A DNA stretch of 64,000 nucleotides from CAVSIS01 sp963814875 (GCA_963814875.1 CAWFFJ010000024.1:37562-101561); one strand, 5' to 3'; numbered from the stretch's first letter, positions 8,507 to 17,641 are shown. Notes: generated by a model from the sequence alone, not told the origin. Numbers and translations are program-made.

Positions 8507-9322
8507 TCAGGGATTCACGGTGGGGATCGCGAACGGGGGGCCGAAGAGCTCGGTGGGCTCGATCCGCGCCCCCAGCCAGCGCACGCCGAAGTGCAGGTGC
8601 GGCCCGGTCGCCCGCCCGGTCGAGCCGACGGTGCCGATGACCTGTCCGCGGCGCACCCCGTCCCCGGCCGCGACCTTCATCGTCCGAAGGTGGAAGTACA
8701 TCGTCACCAGACCGCCGCCGTGGTCGATGAACACGCTGCGGCCGGAGAAGAAGTGGTCGGCGGCGAGGACCACCGTGCCGTTAGCGGCGGCGTGGACCGG
8801 CGTCCCGGCCGCGGCGCGCAGGTCGATCCCCGTATGCGGGCTCCGCGGCTCACCGTTGAGGATCCTACGGGCACCGAAGCTCGCCGGCTCGGGCATCGGA
8901 TCCAGCGGCGGGTACAGCGGCAGGCTGAACCGGACCGGGCCGCGCCGGGACCACAGTGCGTCGACCTCGGCGTGCTCCCGCTCGGCCCGAGCCTCGTCCT
9001 CGACGGAGAGATGGACGGTCTTCTCCGGGACGTTCAATCGCTGCTCGGGGTAGGGGTAGTCGGCGACCTCCACCGTGAGCAGCTCGGGAAGGCCGCGGCG
9101 CTCGCGCGCGAGCACCAGCGGTCCCGCCGGGGTGAGCAGATCGATCGGGTACATGCAGCCGTCGGGCATGGGCAGCCAGCTCCGCCCGACGGCCGAGCAC
9201 TCGCTGACTCCCTCGCCCGGCCAGCGGACGACGGTGCCCGGCTCCACGGTCGGCGAGCCGGCGGCGACCCGGAGCGCGGCCGCAGCCAGGACCCCCGCCG
9301 GAATCGCGCGGCCGAGCTTCAC
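8507..9322 (-). CDS. Secreted M23-family (LytM-type) peptidoglycan peptidase
   Basis: Zinc endopeptidase expected to cut peptide cross-bridges in peptidoglycan. The C-terminal LytM domain has the zinc ligands His163 and Asp167 (HTGID) and the HLH motif at 242-244, with GSTGRATGPHLHFG typical of active enzymes. Residues 1-22 look like a signal peptide. The middle region (25-140) is unassigned and contains two cysteines at 42 and 56 that could pair. The GTG start at 9322 overlaps the stop of the actin gene (GTGA), which rules out the longer upstream frame. It is the last gene of the amidase/actin/M23 unit. Confidence 0.87.
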   Translation of the reverse strand: MKLGRAIPAGVLAAAALRVAAGSPTVEPGTVVRWPGEGVSECSAVGRSWLPMPDGCMYPIDLLTPAGPLVLARERRGLPELLTVEVADYPYPEQRLNVPEKTVHLSVEDEARAEREHAEVDALWSRRGPVRFSLPLYPPLDPMPEPASFGARRILNGEPRSPHTGIDLRAAAGTPVHAAANGTVVLAADHFFSGRSVFIDHGGGLVTMYFHLRTMKVAAGDGVRRGQVIGTVGSTGRATGPHLHFGVRWLGARIEPTELFGPPFAIPTVNP

Positions 9323-10350
9323 GCCGGCAGCTTCTCCCAGTCCGAGCGGGGCGCGTCCTTGGCCAGGGAGAGACCGCCATCGCTGCCGGCGAACACCGGG
9401 TCGTCGACGATCCGTACAGTGCCGCCGCCGAAGTCCGCGAGGGCCTGCTCGAGGGCGCCCGCGAGCCCTGGGATCGCCGACATCCCCCCGGCGAGGAAGA
9501 CGTTCCCGCGCACTCGCTCCTGGTACTCCGACTCGACTCCGGCGATCAGGTCGAGCATGGTTTCCGCCACTGGCGGGACCAACCCCTCGCAAGCGAGACG
9601 CATCTCCTCACCGAGGTCGAGCTCGGTCGGTCGGCCGCCGACGGGGACCGTGACCTTGACCGGCTTCGCCGATTCGCCAACGTAGCCGAACGACTCCTTC
9701 CACTCGCGCACGGTGTGAATCGACACCGCCAGGCCGGGGTGGCGCTCGTCGAGCAGTCGCTTGAGCTGCTCGTCGACCCAGTCACCGGCGTTGGCGAGGG
9801 TGCGCTGGTCGTCCTCGGTAGGGTAGCGGCCGCGCATCACGCAGAAGTCGCTGGTTCCGGCTCCGATGTCGATGATCAGGGCGTGGAGGAGCGCGTCGAG
9901 ACCGTAGGCGACCGCGAACGGTTCGGTCACGATCATCAGGCTGTCGACGAAGCCGCGCATCGCCTCGCGCAGGTGTTGCCGGTTGACCCGCAGCGCCTCG
10001 GCCGGGACGCCGACCACTGCCCGCGCCTTGCGGCCTCCCTTGCGCGCCTCGGCGGCGCCGGCGGTCGTCATGAGGTGTTCGAGGAGCTGGCGCACCGCCT
10101 GCTGGTCCTTCTCGGAGCCCTCCTTGAGCAGGCCCCGCTCGAGGGGACGGTGGATGTCGAGCATGGTGCGGTTGTCGACCGCCTCCCGTCCCACCAGCAC
10201 CGACTTCTTGAGGATCTTGCGCGCGACCATGTCGACCGGCCATCCGACGTAGCTCTCGACCACGTGGCGCTGTCCGTCGGAGGTCGAGATCGAGCTCCGC
10301 GAGGTGCCGAGATCGATGCCGACGAGGAGGTCTCCGCTGTCCTTGCTCAT
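9319..10350 (-). CDS. Bacterial actin of the MamK-like group
   Basis: A 343-residue member of the actin/Hsp70 ATPase superfamily. Phosphate-1 motif GIDLGTS is at 11-17, phosphate-2 DIGAGTSD at 161-168, the connecting TEPFAVAYGLD at 142-152, and the adenosine motif NVFLAGGMSAIPGL at 283-296. It is too short for DnaK. Stretches such as ESYVGWPVDMVARKIL, HRPLERGLLKEG and NAGDWVDEQLKRLLDERHP recall MamK, the magnetosome-aligning filament, more than MreB. No magnetosome genes are present, so the role is unknown. Translational coupling to an amidase and an M23 peptidase suggests positioning of cell-wall enzymes. The MamK comparison is from memory, not an alignment. Confidence 0.75.
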   Translation of the reverse strand: MSKDSGDLLVGIDLGTSRSSISTSDGQRHVVESYVGWPVDMVARKILKKSVLVGREAVDNRTMLDIHRPLERGLLKEGSEKDQQAVRQLLEHLMTTAGAAEARKGGRKARAVVGVPAEALRVNRQHLREAMRGFVDSLMIVTEPFAVAYGLDALLHALIIDIGAGTSDFCVMRGRYPTEDDQRTLANAGDWVDEQLKRLLDERHPGLAVSIHTVREWKESFGYVGESAKPVKVTVPVGGRPTELDLGEEMRLACEGLVPPVAETMLDLIAGVESEYQERVRGNVFLAGGMSAIPGLAGALEQALADFGGGTVRIVDDPVFAGSDGGLSLAKDAPRSDWEKLPA

Positions 10351-11384
10351 CCCTGGGCTTCCTTTCCGGCTGAGTCGCCGATCGACGCCGCGTAGCTCCT
10401 GATCCCGTCGACGAGCGCGGCGGCGACCCGCTGACGGTACTCCGGCGAGGCGAGTTGGTGCGCCTCACCCTGGTTGGACAGGCAGGCCACCTCGACCAGG
10501 ACCGCCGGCATTTCGGTGGTGACCAGGACCACGAACGGGGCGGTCATCACGCCGCGGTCGGCGACCTTGCGCTGGGCGGCGCCGATGGTCGCGACCAGGT
10601 GCGACTGGATCGCTTCCGCCAGTCGGTGGGACTCGTGCTGGCGGGCGTCGGCGAAGATGCCTTCGAGCAGACTGCGGTAGTCGGCGAGGGCGTAGCCCGA
10701 GCGCTCGTTCTCTACCGATGCGAGCTTGCGGATGAAAGGGTCGTTGGTGGGCCCGAGGTAGTAGGTCTCGACCCCGCGCGCCTCGCGATCCGGCAGCCAG
10801 TTGAGGTGGATCGACAGGAACAGGTCGCCGTGGGCCGCGTTGGCGATCTCGGCCCGCTCGCGCAGCGACACCGCGCGGTCGTCGTGGCGGGTCAGCACGA
10901 CCCGGCTGCCGCCGGCTTCGAGCAGGACGGCGAGCCGACGCGCGATGTCGAGGGTGAGGTCCTTCTCGAGCAGACCCATGCCGGGCGCGGTGCCGCTGTC
11001 GACGCCACCGTGGCCGGGATCGACCACCACCGTGGACACCGAGAGCGGGATGACCTCGCCGACCAGCCCGGCGTTCCGCCCGCCGATGACGGCGTTCGCG
11101 AAGCGCTCGAGCAGGGAGCCCTCGGACTCGGCGGCAGTTGTCGCCGGGACAGGGGCTGCGGTGGCGGTGGGAGAGGCACCGCCGCCGCGCATCGTTGCCA
11201 GCAGGAGGCCGAGCACCGCGACGGCGGCGGCGACGCCCGCCGACCGGACGAGCCTATGCCGCCGGGCGGACCGGGCCGCTCGCTCACGTCGAATCGTACC
11301 GCGCGGCTGGCTGTCGAGTACCTCGAGGTTCTCCTCGAGGACTCCCCGGAGCAGGCTGCGTTTGACGCGATCCTCCGGCGTCAC
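10347..11384 (-). CDS. Membrane-anchored N-acetylmuramoyl-L-alanine amidase (Amidase_3)
   Basis: Zinc amidase that removes the stem peptide from muramic acid. A 46-residue cytoplasmic segment precedes one transmembrane helix (47-65) and a Thr/Ala/Pro linker, so the enzyme faces the periplasm on an anchor rather than being freely secreted like AmiC. Zinc ligands are His125 (DPGHGG), Glu140 (LLEKD) and His193 (SIHLN); the catalytic Glu298 lies in VEVACLSN. The GTG start at 11384 is chosen because a GGAGG site lies eight bases upstream and the longer frame has no protein-like content. It overlaps the actin gene by ATGA and is first in the operon. Confidence 0.88.
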   Translation of the reverse strand: MTPEDRVKRSLLRGVLEENLEVLDSQPRGTIRRERAARSARRHRLVRSAGVAAAVAVLGLLLATMRGGGASPTATAAPVPATTAAESEGSLLERFANAVIGGRNAGLVGEVIPLSVSTVVVDPGHGGVDSGTAPGMGLLEKDLTLDIARRLAVLLEAGGSRVVLTRHDDRAVSLRERAEIANAAHGDLFLSIHLNWLPDREARGVETYYLGPTNDPFIRKLASVENERSGYALADYRSLLEGIFADARQHESHRLAEAIQSHLVATIGAAQRKVADRGVMTAPFVVLVTTEMPAVLVEVACLSNQGEAHQLASPEYRQRVAAALVDGIRSYAASIGDSAGKEAQG

Positions 11385-11749
11385 GGCGATTCCTCCACCT
11401 TCGGTGGCGGCATCGCGGGCGCGACGGTCTCGAGGCCAGCGATGCCGCAGGGGGCAGCTTTCGATCGTAGCATGCGGGGCCGATCCTGCCCGAGGGTGCG
11501 TGATCTCCGTCACCTTCAGTTGCGGCTGAAACCGCAACTGTTAGATGGGTCGGAGTCCGCTGCACAGGACGAGGGAGTCATGAGCACAGGCTCTGGCTGG
11601 TCGGAGGATGATCCTCCGCGGACACAAGCCTCGGCTCCATCACCCTCCTGCGACGCGCGCAGCGCGTCAGAGGAGCCCGCAGGGCAGAGGCCCTCGCCCC
11701 CGCGTCGCGACGTAGCCATTGTCGTTGAAGGCCTCTGGCCTGTGAGCTC
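11385..11749. other. Gap between ppc and the amidase operon with several inverted repeats
   Basis: No credible gene. It must hold the amidase operon promoter and the ppc 3' region. Visible structures are a 9-bp perfect hairpin CAGTTGCGG / CCGCAACTG with a six-base loop (11517-11540), a near-palindrome CGGAGGAT-G-ATCCTCCG (11602-11618), and separated arms CAGAGGCC (11685-11692) and GGCCTCTG (11730-11737). None is followed by a clear T-run on the minus strand, so terminator assignments are weak. Confidence 0.5.
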
Positions 11750-14482
11750 CTAGCCGGTGCTCTGGAGACCCCTGGCGATGCCGCGCACGGTTGTGAACAG
11801 CGCGCGTTCGAGCTCCCGGTCGCTGCGGTCGGTCGCCCGCCAGCGGCGCAGGAGATCGACCTGGAGCAGGCTCATGGGGTCGACATAGGGGTTGCGAAGG
11901 CGGATGGAACGGGCGAGCAGGGGTTCGCCCTCGAGCACCTCGGTGTGCCCGGTCACGCGCAGGATCGCGCTGCGCGTGCGCTCGAACTCAGCGGCAACCA
12001 CCGGCCACACGTGATCGGCGTGCTCGCCCGCGAGGTCGGCGTAGTGACGCGCGATGTCGAGGTCGGACTTGGCCAGCACCATCTCGACGTCGGCGAGCAG
12101 GTTGGTGAAGAACGGCCAGCGTCGCGCCATCTCGGCGAGCACCTCGTCGCCGTGCTCGGAAGCGGCGGCAGCGAGGCCGGAGCCGACCCCGAACCACCCC
12201 GGCAGGAGGTGCCGGCTCTGGGTCCAGGCGAAGACCCAGGGGATGGCGCGCAGGTTCTCGAGCCCCTGACCGGAGCGCCGCGACGCCGGGCGCGACCCGA
12301 TCGGGAGACGCTCGATGACGTCGATCGGCGTGGCGGCGCGGAAGTACGGCAGGAAGTCGGGGTTCGTATGCACCAGCGCGTAATGGGTGCCGCGCGCGGC
12401 GCCGGCCACGGTGGTCATCACGGCAGCCCAGGCGGGGTCGACCGGCGCGCGCTCCGCCGACTGTAGCGACGCCTCGAGCACGGCGCCGATCATCAGCTCC
12501 AGGGTGCGCTCGGCGATGCCGCGCAGGCCGTACTTGGCGTGGATGATCTCGCCCTGCTCGGTCAGTCGGAGCCGGCCGCGGATGGCGCCGGGGGGCTCGG
12601 CAAGGATCGCCGAGCGAGGCTTGGACCCGCCGCGCCCAGCGGTACCGCCGCGGCCGTGGAACAGCGTCAGGCCGACCCCGGCCGTTTCGGCGGCGGCGAC
12701 CAGCTCCTGCTGCGCGCAGTACAACGACCACCGCGACGGCGCGATGCCGGAGAACTTCGACGAGTCCGAGTAGCCGAGCATCACCACCTGCTCGTCATCC
12801 CGTCCGGCCAGGTGGCGGCGATAATGGGGCTCGGCGAGCATCTCCTCGAGCACGGTCCGGGCGCAGGTGAGGTCGTCGACGGTTTCGAGCAGCGGTGCCA
12901 CGTCGAGTGCGACTCTGCCGAGCCGGTCCTCGAGCCCGGCTGCCCGCGCGAGAGCGAGCACCGCGAGCACGTCGTCGGCGCCGGACGCCATCGAAATGAT
13001 GTAGAGGCCGATCGCCTCAGCGCCGAACCGCTCGCGGGCCGTGGCGATTGCGGACAGGGTGTCGATCGTGCGGCGGGCCTCGTTGGAAGGTGCCGCAGGC
13101 GCCGAGAGCGGCTCGCCGAGAGCAGACCGTAGCCTGGCGTAGCGGTCCTGCGCGGTCAGCGCAGCGAAGTCGGGCTCGCCGAGCAGCTCGCCGACGACTC
13201 TGCGGTGGACGAGGGCGTCCTGGCGGACGTCGAGTGTCGCGAGGTGAAAGCCGAAGGTGGCGAGCCGCCGCTGGAGGCGTCGCACCTGAAAGAGCCCAGC
13301 GCCCTGACCGCGATGGCGGCGCAGGCTGTCGGCGATGCTGGCAAGGTCGTCGCCGAGCTCTCCGGGTCCGGGGTAGGCGCCGTCGCGGCGCGCGAGGGTA
13401 GCACCAAGGCGCTCCCAGATCCGCCACAGCAGCACTCGGTAGGGCATCTCGGCATAGCGCTCTGGGATGGTGTCCGCAGCGTCTCCGAGCACCGCCCGCG
13501 CCGTCTGGGCGCGCTCGATCACGTCAGCGTCGATCTCGACCCTCGAGCTCGACTGGCTGAGCAGGTCGAAGAGCTGGCGGACCTCGCTGCGGTAGTGCCC
13601 GACGACCACCTCCCGCTGACGCTCGAGGGTCGCGAGCACGGTGTCGGGGCCGACGTTGGGGTTGCCGTCCATGTCACCGCCGACCCAGGTCCCGAAGCGG
13701 ACCATGGGGCATGGCAGGTTGGACCCGGCACCCGGTCCGTACGCCGCGTCGAGGGCGTCCTCGAGAGCCTCGTAGAGCGGCGGGATGATCCGGTAGACCA
13801 CCTCGCTCAGGTAGAAGCTGACGTGCTCGGCCTCGTCAGCCACCGTTGGTCTGGCCGGCAGGTGCTCGTCGGTCTGCCAGACGATTGAGACTTCCTCCGC
13901 CACCCTGGCGTCGAGCGCGCGGGCCTCGGGCGGGGTCAGGACGGAGTGCTCGAGCCGATCGACCAGCAGCCGGGCGAGGTTCTGCTCCTTGGCCAGGATC
14001 GTGCGCCGGATCGCCTCGGTGGGGTGGGAGGTGAAGACCGGGGTGACGAGGGTCCGGGTGAGCATGGCGCGGACATCTTCGAGCGGAACTTCTGCCGCGG
14101 CGAGGTCGGCGGTCACCGCCGCCAGCGAGCCCGGCTGGGGCCGCGCCGGGTCCGACATCTGGGCACGCCGGCGGCGAATGCGGTGTACCCACTCGGCCAG
14201 GTTGACGAGCGAGAAGTAGGACGAAAAGGCGCGGGCGAGCTCGCCCGCCGCAGTCGCGTCGAGGCCCGCCAGGAGCTCGGCAAGCTCCGTGGCGTCGCCG
14301 CCGGGTTCGGACCGCCGGGCAATCGCCGTCCGGCGTGCCGTCTCTACGCCCTCGAACAGTGCCAGCCCTCCCTGCTCGGTCAGGATCTTGCCGAGTACGG
14401 CACCGAGCCAGCCGACGTCCTGGCGGAGGGCCTCGTGCTCGGTCGGGAATGCGGCGTGGCGGGAGGACGTCGGCTCGGTCAT
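11750..14482 (-). CDS. ppc: Phosphoenolpyruvate carboxylase
   Basis: Carboxylates PEP with bicarbonate to give oxaloacetate, replenishing the TCA cycle. Conserved segments run in order: TSHPTEAIRRT, FGTWVGGDMDGNPNV, VMLGYSDSSKFSGIAPSRW, FHGRGGTAGRGG, RLTEQGEIIHAKYG and RAIPWVFAWTQSRHLLPGWFG. The protein ends in QSTG, close to the conserved C-terminal QNTG. The start is placed at ATG 14482 (MTEPTS), giving 910 residues. The frame stays open to 14527, but the added residues look non-coding. No strong ribosome binding site is visible. It stands alone, divergent from the STAS gene. Confidence 0.95.
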   Translation of the reverse strand: MTEPTSSRHAAFPTEHEALRQDVGWLGAVLGKILTEQGGLALFEGVETARRTAIARRSEPGGDATELAELLAGLDATAAGELARAFSSYFSLVNLAEWVHRIRRRRAQMSDPARPQPGSLAAVTADLAAAEVPLEDVRAMLTRTLVTPVFTSHPTEAIRRTILAKEQNLARLLVDRLEHSVLTPPEARALDARVAEEVSIVWQTDEHLPARPTVADEAEHVSFYLSEVVYRIIPPLYEALEDALDAAYGPGAGSNLPCPMVRFGTWVGGDMDGNPNVGPDTVLATLERQREVVVGHYRSEVRQLFDLLSQSSSRVEIDADVIERAQTARAVLGDAADTIPERYAEMPYRVLLWRIWERLGATLARRDGAYPGPGELGDDLASIADSLRRHRGQGAGLFQVRRLQRRLATFGFHLATLDVRQDALVHRRVVGELLGEPDFAALTAQDRYARLRSALGEPLSAPAAPSNEARRTIDTLSAIATARERFGAEAIGLYIISMASGADDVLAVLALARAAGLEDRLGRVALDVAPLLETVDDLTCARTVLEEMLAEPHYRRHLAGRDDEQVVMLGYSDSSKFSGIAPSRWSLYCAQQELVAAAETAGVGLTLFHGRGGTAGRGGSKPRSAILAEPPGAIRGRLRLTEQGEIIHAKYGLRGIAERTLELMIGAVLEASLQSAERAPVDPAWAAVMTTVAGAARGTHYALVHTNPDFLPYFRAATPIDVIERLPIGSRPASRRSGQGLENLRAIPWVFAWTQSRHLLPGWFGVGSGLAAAASEHGDEVLAEMARRWPFFTNLLADVEMVLAKSDLDIARHYADLAGEHADHVWPVVAAEFERTRSAILRVTGHTEVLEGEPLLARSIRLRNPYVDPMSLLQVDLLRRWRATDRSDRELERALFTTVRGIARGLQSTG

Positions 14483-14577
14483 GGTGGCCCATGGTAGCGA
14501 AACCCCGCCCCGCCCTACGGCGTACACCCTTTGGGCAGCTCGGACGAGGGTATGCTCCCCGGTGTCGGGAGGTCGAT

Positions 14578-14925
14578 GTGCAGGTACGGGTGAAGACGTT
14601 CGGTCGGGTCGCGGTTCTCGATGTCTCGGGCAAGCTGTCCCAGGCCGACGGTGCGCCGAACCTTCACGCTGCCGTCGTCGAGCTGCTCAACCGCGGCTTC
14701 ACCCGGGTGCTGATCGACCTCGGCGAGGTGACCGCCGCCGACTCGTCGGGTCTGGGCGAGCTGATCCGGTGCCAGGCGACCTGCAGCCGTCGGGATGCGA
14801 GCCTCGAGCTCACCGGGGTGGTCGGCAAGCTCCGCACTCTGTTCGCGATCTGTCGGCTCGGCGAGATCATCCCGATCCACGCCGACGGCGCCGGCGTCCT
14901 CGCCGCAGCGACCTCCGGAACCTGA
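14578..14925 (+). CDS. STAS-domain protein (anti-sigma factor antagonist-like)
   Basis: Single 115-residue STAS domain with beta-strand VAVLDVSGKLSQADG and the phosphoacceptor loop ADSSGLGEL (54-62). In SpoIIAA-like proteins the Ser of this loop is phosphorylated by an anti-sigma kinase. The frame extends upstream, but GTG 14578 follows a GGGAGGT site at the right distance and starts exactly at the first strand. A TATGCT hexamer at 14551-14556 could be its -10 box. No kinase or sigma partner is adjacent, so the regulated target is unknown. It ends flush against the convergent epmB gene. Confidence 0.85.
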   Translation: MQVRVKTFGRVAVLDVSGKLSQADGAPNLHAAVVELLNRGFTRVLIDLGEVTAADSSGLGELIRCQATCSRRDASLELTGVVGKLRTLFAICRLGEIIPIHADGAGVLAAATSGT

Positions 14926-15978
14926 TCAGCGGCGCGGTCTCGAGAGCGGCCGGACCGTCACTGGGACCTTCGCCGGCGCGCCGGGCAGCTCGCGCACCAG
15001 GCGCGGCACGAGATACCCGGGGAGCACGGTCATCAGCTCGCCGACCAGCGCCCGTGCTTCCGGCTCCGGTACATCGAAGTGGGCGGCGCCTGCGACAGGG
15101 TCGAGCAGGTGCAGGTAGTAGGGCAGCACCCCCGCCTCGATGAGAGCCCGGCCGAGGTCGGCGAGCGCCGCCACCGAGTCGTTGACGCCGCGCAGCAGAA
15201 CCGACTGGTTGAGAACGGTCACGCCGGCGGTGCGCAGGCGGCCGACCGCGGCCCGCACCGAGCCGTCGAGCTCCCGGGCGTGATTGGCGTGCACCACCAT
15301 GACTGTGGTCAACCGGGTGCCGGCGAGCCACTCCAGCAGGGCATCGTCGACCCGCTCGGGCAGCACAACAGGCATCCGGGAGTGGACCCGCAACCTGCGC
15401 AGGTGGGGCACTTTGGCGAGAGCGCCGACGAGCTCGGCGAGACGCTCATCGGGCAGCATCAGGGGGTCGCCTCCGGACAGGATGACCTCCTCGACCGTCG
15501 GGTCAGCGGCCACCGCCGCCACTGTGGGACCCCAGTCGCGCCCGGCGACGGCGTGCGCCGGGTAGGGGAAGTGGCGGCGGAAGCAGTAGCGGCAGTGCAC
15601 TGCACACGCCCCGGCGACGATGACAAGCACCCGCCCCTGGTACTTCGAGAGCAGGCCGGGCGCGGTCGCCGCGGTCAGCTCGCCCACCGGGTCGACTCCG
15701 AATCCCGGAACCAACGCTTCCTCTCGAGCGTCCGCGAGGACCTGGCGCAGGAGCGGGTCGCCTGGATCGCCGGGCCGGATACGCGCGACAAACCCTCGTG
15801 GTACCCTGACCGCGAACTGACGGACGGCTGCGGCCGCGGCGCTGCCGTCCCCCACGACCACGGGATCGAGTCCCAGCGTGTCGAGGAGTTCGCCGAGGTC
15901 GGCGATCCCCTCGGCCAGGAGGCGGTGCCACGCGCCGCGCTCGGGCACTCCGGGCGGTCGTTCGATCATGCCGCGCAT
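14926..15978 (-). CDS. epmB: EpmB, EF-P lysine 2,3-aminomutase (radical SAM)
   Basis: Converts (S)-alpha-lysine to (R)-beta-lysine for attachment to EF-P. The radical SAM cluster motif is C125-x3-C129-x2-C132 (CAVHCRYC), followed by ILSGGDPLML and VHSRMPVVLPERV, typical of the lysine aminomutase family. At 350 residues it matches the short EpmB form rather than the longer catabolic KamA. Context is decisive: efp starts 51 bases away on the opposite strand and epmA follows. ATG 15978 is used; ATG 15969 (MIERPPG) is possible. Gene and protein are normal in composition. Confidence 0.9.
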   Translation of the reverse strand: MRGMIERPPGVPERGAWHRLLAEGIADLGELLDTLGLDPVVVGDGSAAAAAVRQFAVRVPRGFVARIRPGDPGDPLLRQVLADAREEALVPGFGVDPVGELTAATAPGLLSKYQGRVLVIVAGACAVHCRYCFRRHFPYPAHAVAGRDWGPTVAAVAADPTVEEVILSGGDPLMLPDERLAELVGALAKVPHLRRLRVHSRMPVVLPERVDDALLEWLAGTRLTTVMVVHANHARELDGSVRAAVGRLRTAGVTVLNQSVLLRGVNDSVAALADLGRALIEAGVLPYYLHLLDPVAGAAHFDVPEPEARALVGELMTVLPGYLVPRLVRELPGAPAKVPVTVRPLSRPRR

Positions 15979-16029
15979 TCCAGCAGCTTCGGTATGATTT
16001 CCGCAAGCGCGAGGCGAGGGGAGCTCTCA

Positions 16030-16602
16030 ATGGCCACCACGTACACCATGAATCAGTTGCGCGTCGGGCTCAAGATCATGATGGACGGCAATCCGGCCGT
16101 GATCACCGACACGGATTTCGTCAAGCCAGGCAAGGGCCAGGCCTTCGTGCGCATCAAGGCCAACAACCTCAACACCGGACGGGTCAACGAGCGCACCTAC
16201 AAGGCCAGCGAGTCGATCGAGGGTGCGGACGTGGTCGACAAGGAGCTCCAGTACCTGTACAGCGACGGCGACCATTGGCACTTCATGGACCAGACCAGCT
16301 TCGAGCAGATCGCGGCCGACGCGGCGGCGATGGGCAACACTACCCAGTGGATCAAGGAGCAGGATCTGTGTGTGGTGACCCTCTGGGAGGGCCGCCCGAT
16401 TACCGTCACCCCGCCCAACTTCGTGGTCCTCGAGATCGTCGAGACCGACCCCGGCGTGCGCGGCGACACCTCCTCGGGCGGTACCAAGCCCGCAACGGTC
16501 GACACCGGCGCCGTGGTCCGTGTGCCCCTGTTCGTGCAGCAGGGGGAGCTGATCAAGATCGACACCCGGACCGGCGCGTACGTGTCGCGCGCCAAGGAGT
16601 GA
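16030..16602 (+). CDS. efp: Translation elongation factor P
   Basis: Binds the ribosome between the P and E sites and relieves stalling at proline runs. The 190-residue protein has the three-domain EF-P layout. The modification loop is FVKPGKGQAF with Lys35 at the tip, equivalent to the beta-lysylated Lys34 of E. coli. The reading frame is open far upstream, but ATG 16030 is preceded by GGGGAG and matches family starts. A TATGAT at 15993-15998 in the short divergent region to epmB may be the -10 box. It lies 20 bases upstream of epmA. Confidence 0.96.
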   Translation: MATTYTMNQLRVGLKIMMDGNPAVITDTDFVKPGKGQAFVRIKANNLNTGRVNERTYKASESIEGADVVDKELQYLYSDGDHWHFMDQTSFEQIAADAAAMGNTTQWIKEQDLCVVTLWEGRPITVTPPNFVVLEIVETDPGVRGDTSSGGTKPATVDTGAVVRVPLFVQQGELIKIDTRTGAYVSRAKE

Positions 16603-16621
16603 GCGCGGCTCGCATGCTGAG

Positions 16622-17569
16622 ATGAGCTCGAGCTGGGAGCCCTCCGCCGGCTTCGCGGCGCTGCGCAGGCGGGCGGAGGTCCTGGCCCGGATCCGCGCCT
16701 TCTTCGCCGCGCGCAGTGTGATCGAGGTCGAAACCCCGGTGCTCGCCGCGGCCGGTGGCACCGACATCCACCTCGCACCGCTCCATACGGACCTCGCCGA
16801 CGGCCGGCGGCTCTACCTCCAGACCTCGCCCGAGTTTGCGATGAAACGGTTGCTCGCCGCAGGCTCCGGCCCGATCTACCAGCTCGGCCGAGCGTTCCGC
16901 GACGGCGAGGCGGGACGCCGGCACAACCCCGAGTTCACGATGCTCGAGTGGTACCGGCCGGGCTGGGACCACCGCGCGCTGATGGACGAGGTCGACGCGT
17001 TGCTGACCGAGGTGCTCGGCACTGCGCCCGGCGAACGCATGACCTATCGCGAAGCCTTCCGGCGCCACGCCGGGCTCGACCCCTTCACGGCCGTCGACGA
17101 CGAGCTGCGCGCGAGGGCGACCGGCCTCGGCCTCGACGCCGGCGACGTCGACCGTGACGGCTGCCTCTCCCTGCTTCTCGGCGCTGTCGTCGAGCCGCGG
17201 CTGGGGCGCGGCCGGCCGACCTTCCTCGACGACTTCCCGGCCTCGCAGGCGGCGCTGGCTCGGATCCGGCCCGGGGAACCACCGGTCGCAGAGCGCTTCG
17301 AGGCCTATGTCGAGGGCGTCGAGCTTGCCAACGGCTACCACGAGCTCACGGATCCGGCCGAGCAGCGTTGCCGCTTCGAGGTCGACCTCGCCGAACGCCG
17401 TCGCCGGGGCCTGCCCGAGCTGCCGGTGGACGAGCGCCTCCTCGCGGCACTCGAGCACGGGCTGCCGGAGTGCGCCGGGGTCGCGCTGGGGGTCGACCGT
17501 CTGGTCATGCTCGCCTGTGGAGCGGCCTCGCTCGCCGACGTCATAGCGTTCCCGGTCGATCGGGCGTAG
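16622..17569 (+). CDS. epmA: EpmA (GenX/PoxA), EF-P beta-lysine ligase
   Basis: Paralogue of the class II lysyl-tRNA synthetase catalytic core that activates beta-lysine and transfers it to EF-P. Visible are the class II motif 2 region RAFRDGEAGRRHNPEFTMLEWY and motif 3 region GVALGVDRLVML. There is no anticodon-binding domain: at 315 residues the protein starts directly with the catalytic fold, which distinguishes it from LysRS. It follows efp by 20 bases on the same strand, so the substrate and its modifier are cotranscribed while epmB is divergent. Confidence 0.93.
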   Translation: MSSSWEPSAGFAALRRRAEVLARIRAFFAARSVIEVETPVLAAAGGTDIHLAPLHTDLADGRRLYLQTSPEFAMKRLLAAGSGPIYQLGRAFRDGEAGRRHNPEFTMLEWYRPGWDHRALMDEVDALLTEVLGTAPGERMTYREAFRRHAGLDPFTAVDDELRARATGLGLDAGDVDRDGCLSLLLGAVVEPRLGRGRPTFLDDFPASQAALARIRPGEPPVAERFEAYVEGVELANGYHELTDPAEQRCRFEVDLAERRRRGLPELPVDERLLAALEHGLPECAGVALGVDRLVMLACGAASLADVIAFPVDRA

Positions 17570-17580
17570 CCGCTTCGCGA

Positions 17581-17608
17581 GTGAGGAGTGAGGAGTGAGG
17601 AGTGAGGA
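17581..17608. repeat. Four tandem copies of the 7-mer GTGAGGA
   Basis: Four exact copies of GTGAGGA in the gap after epmA, followed by a G-rich stretch and then, reversed, a CGCAAGACG/GAGACGC-like segment that runs into the 3' end of the next gene. The same unit families recur at 29010, 32165, 33298, 37357, 38907-38978 and 39144. Confidence 0.85.
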
Positions 17609-17641
17609 GGGAGGGGTAAGAGGCGTCTCGCCTTTTGCGTC

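Noticed and set aside
10455..11753. 432-codon plus-strand frame over the amidase gene
   Set aside because: The opposite strand encodes a clear amidase with all zinc ligands; this frame has no recognisable domain.
15079..16029. N-terminal extension of the efp frame
   Set aside because: It is antisense to epmB, and the EF-P family begins at ATG 16030 with a good ribosome binding site.
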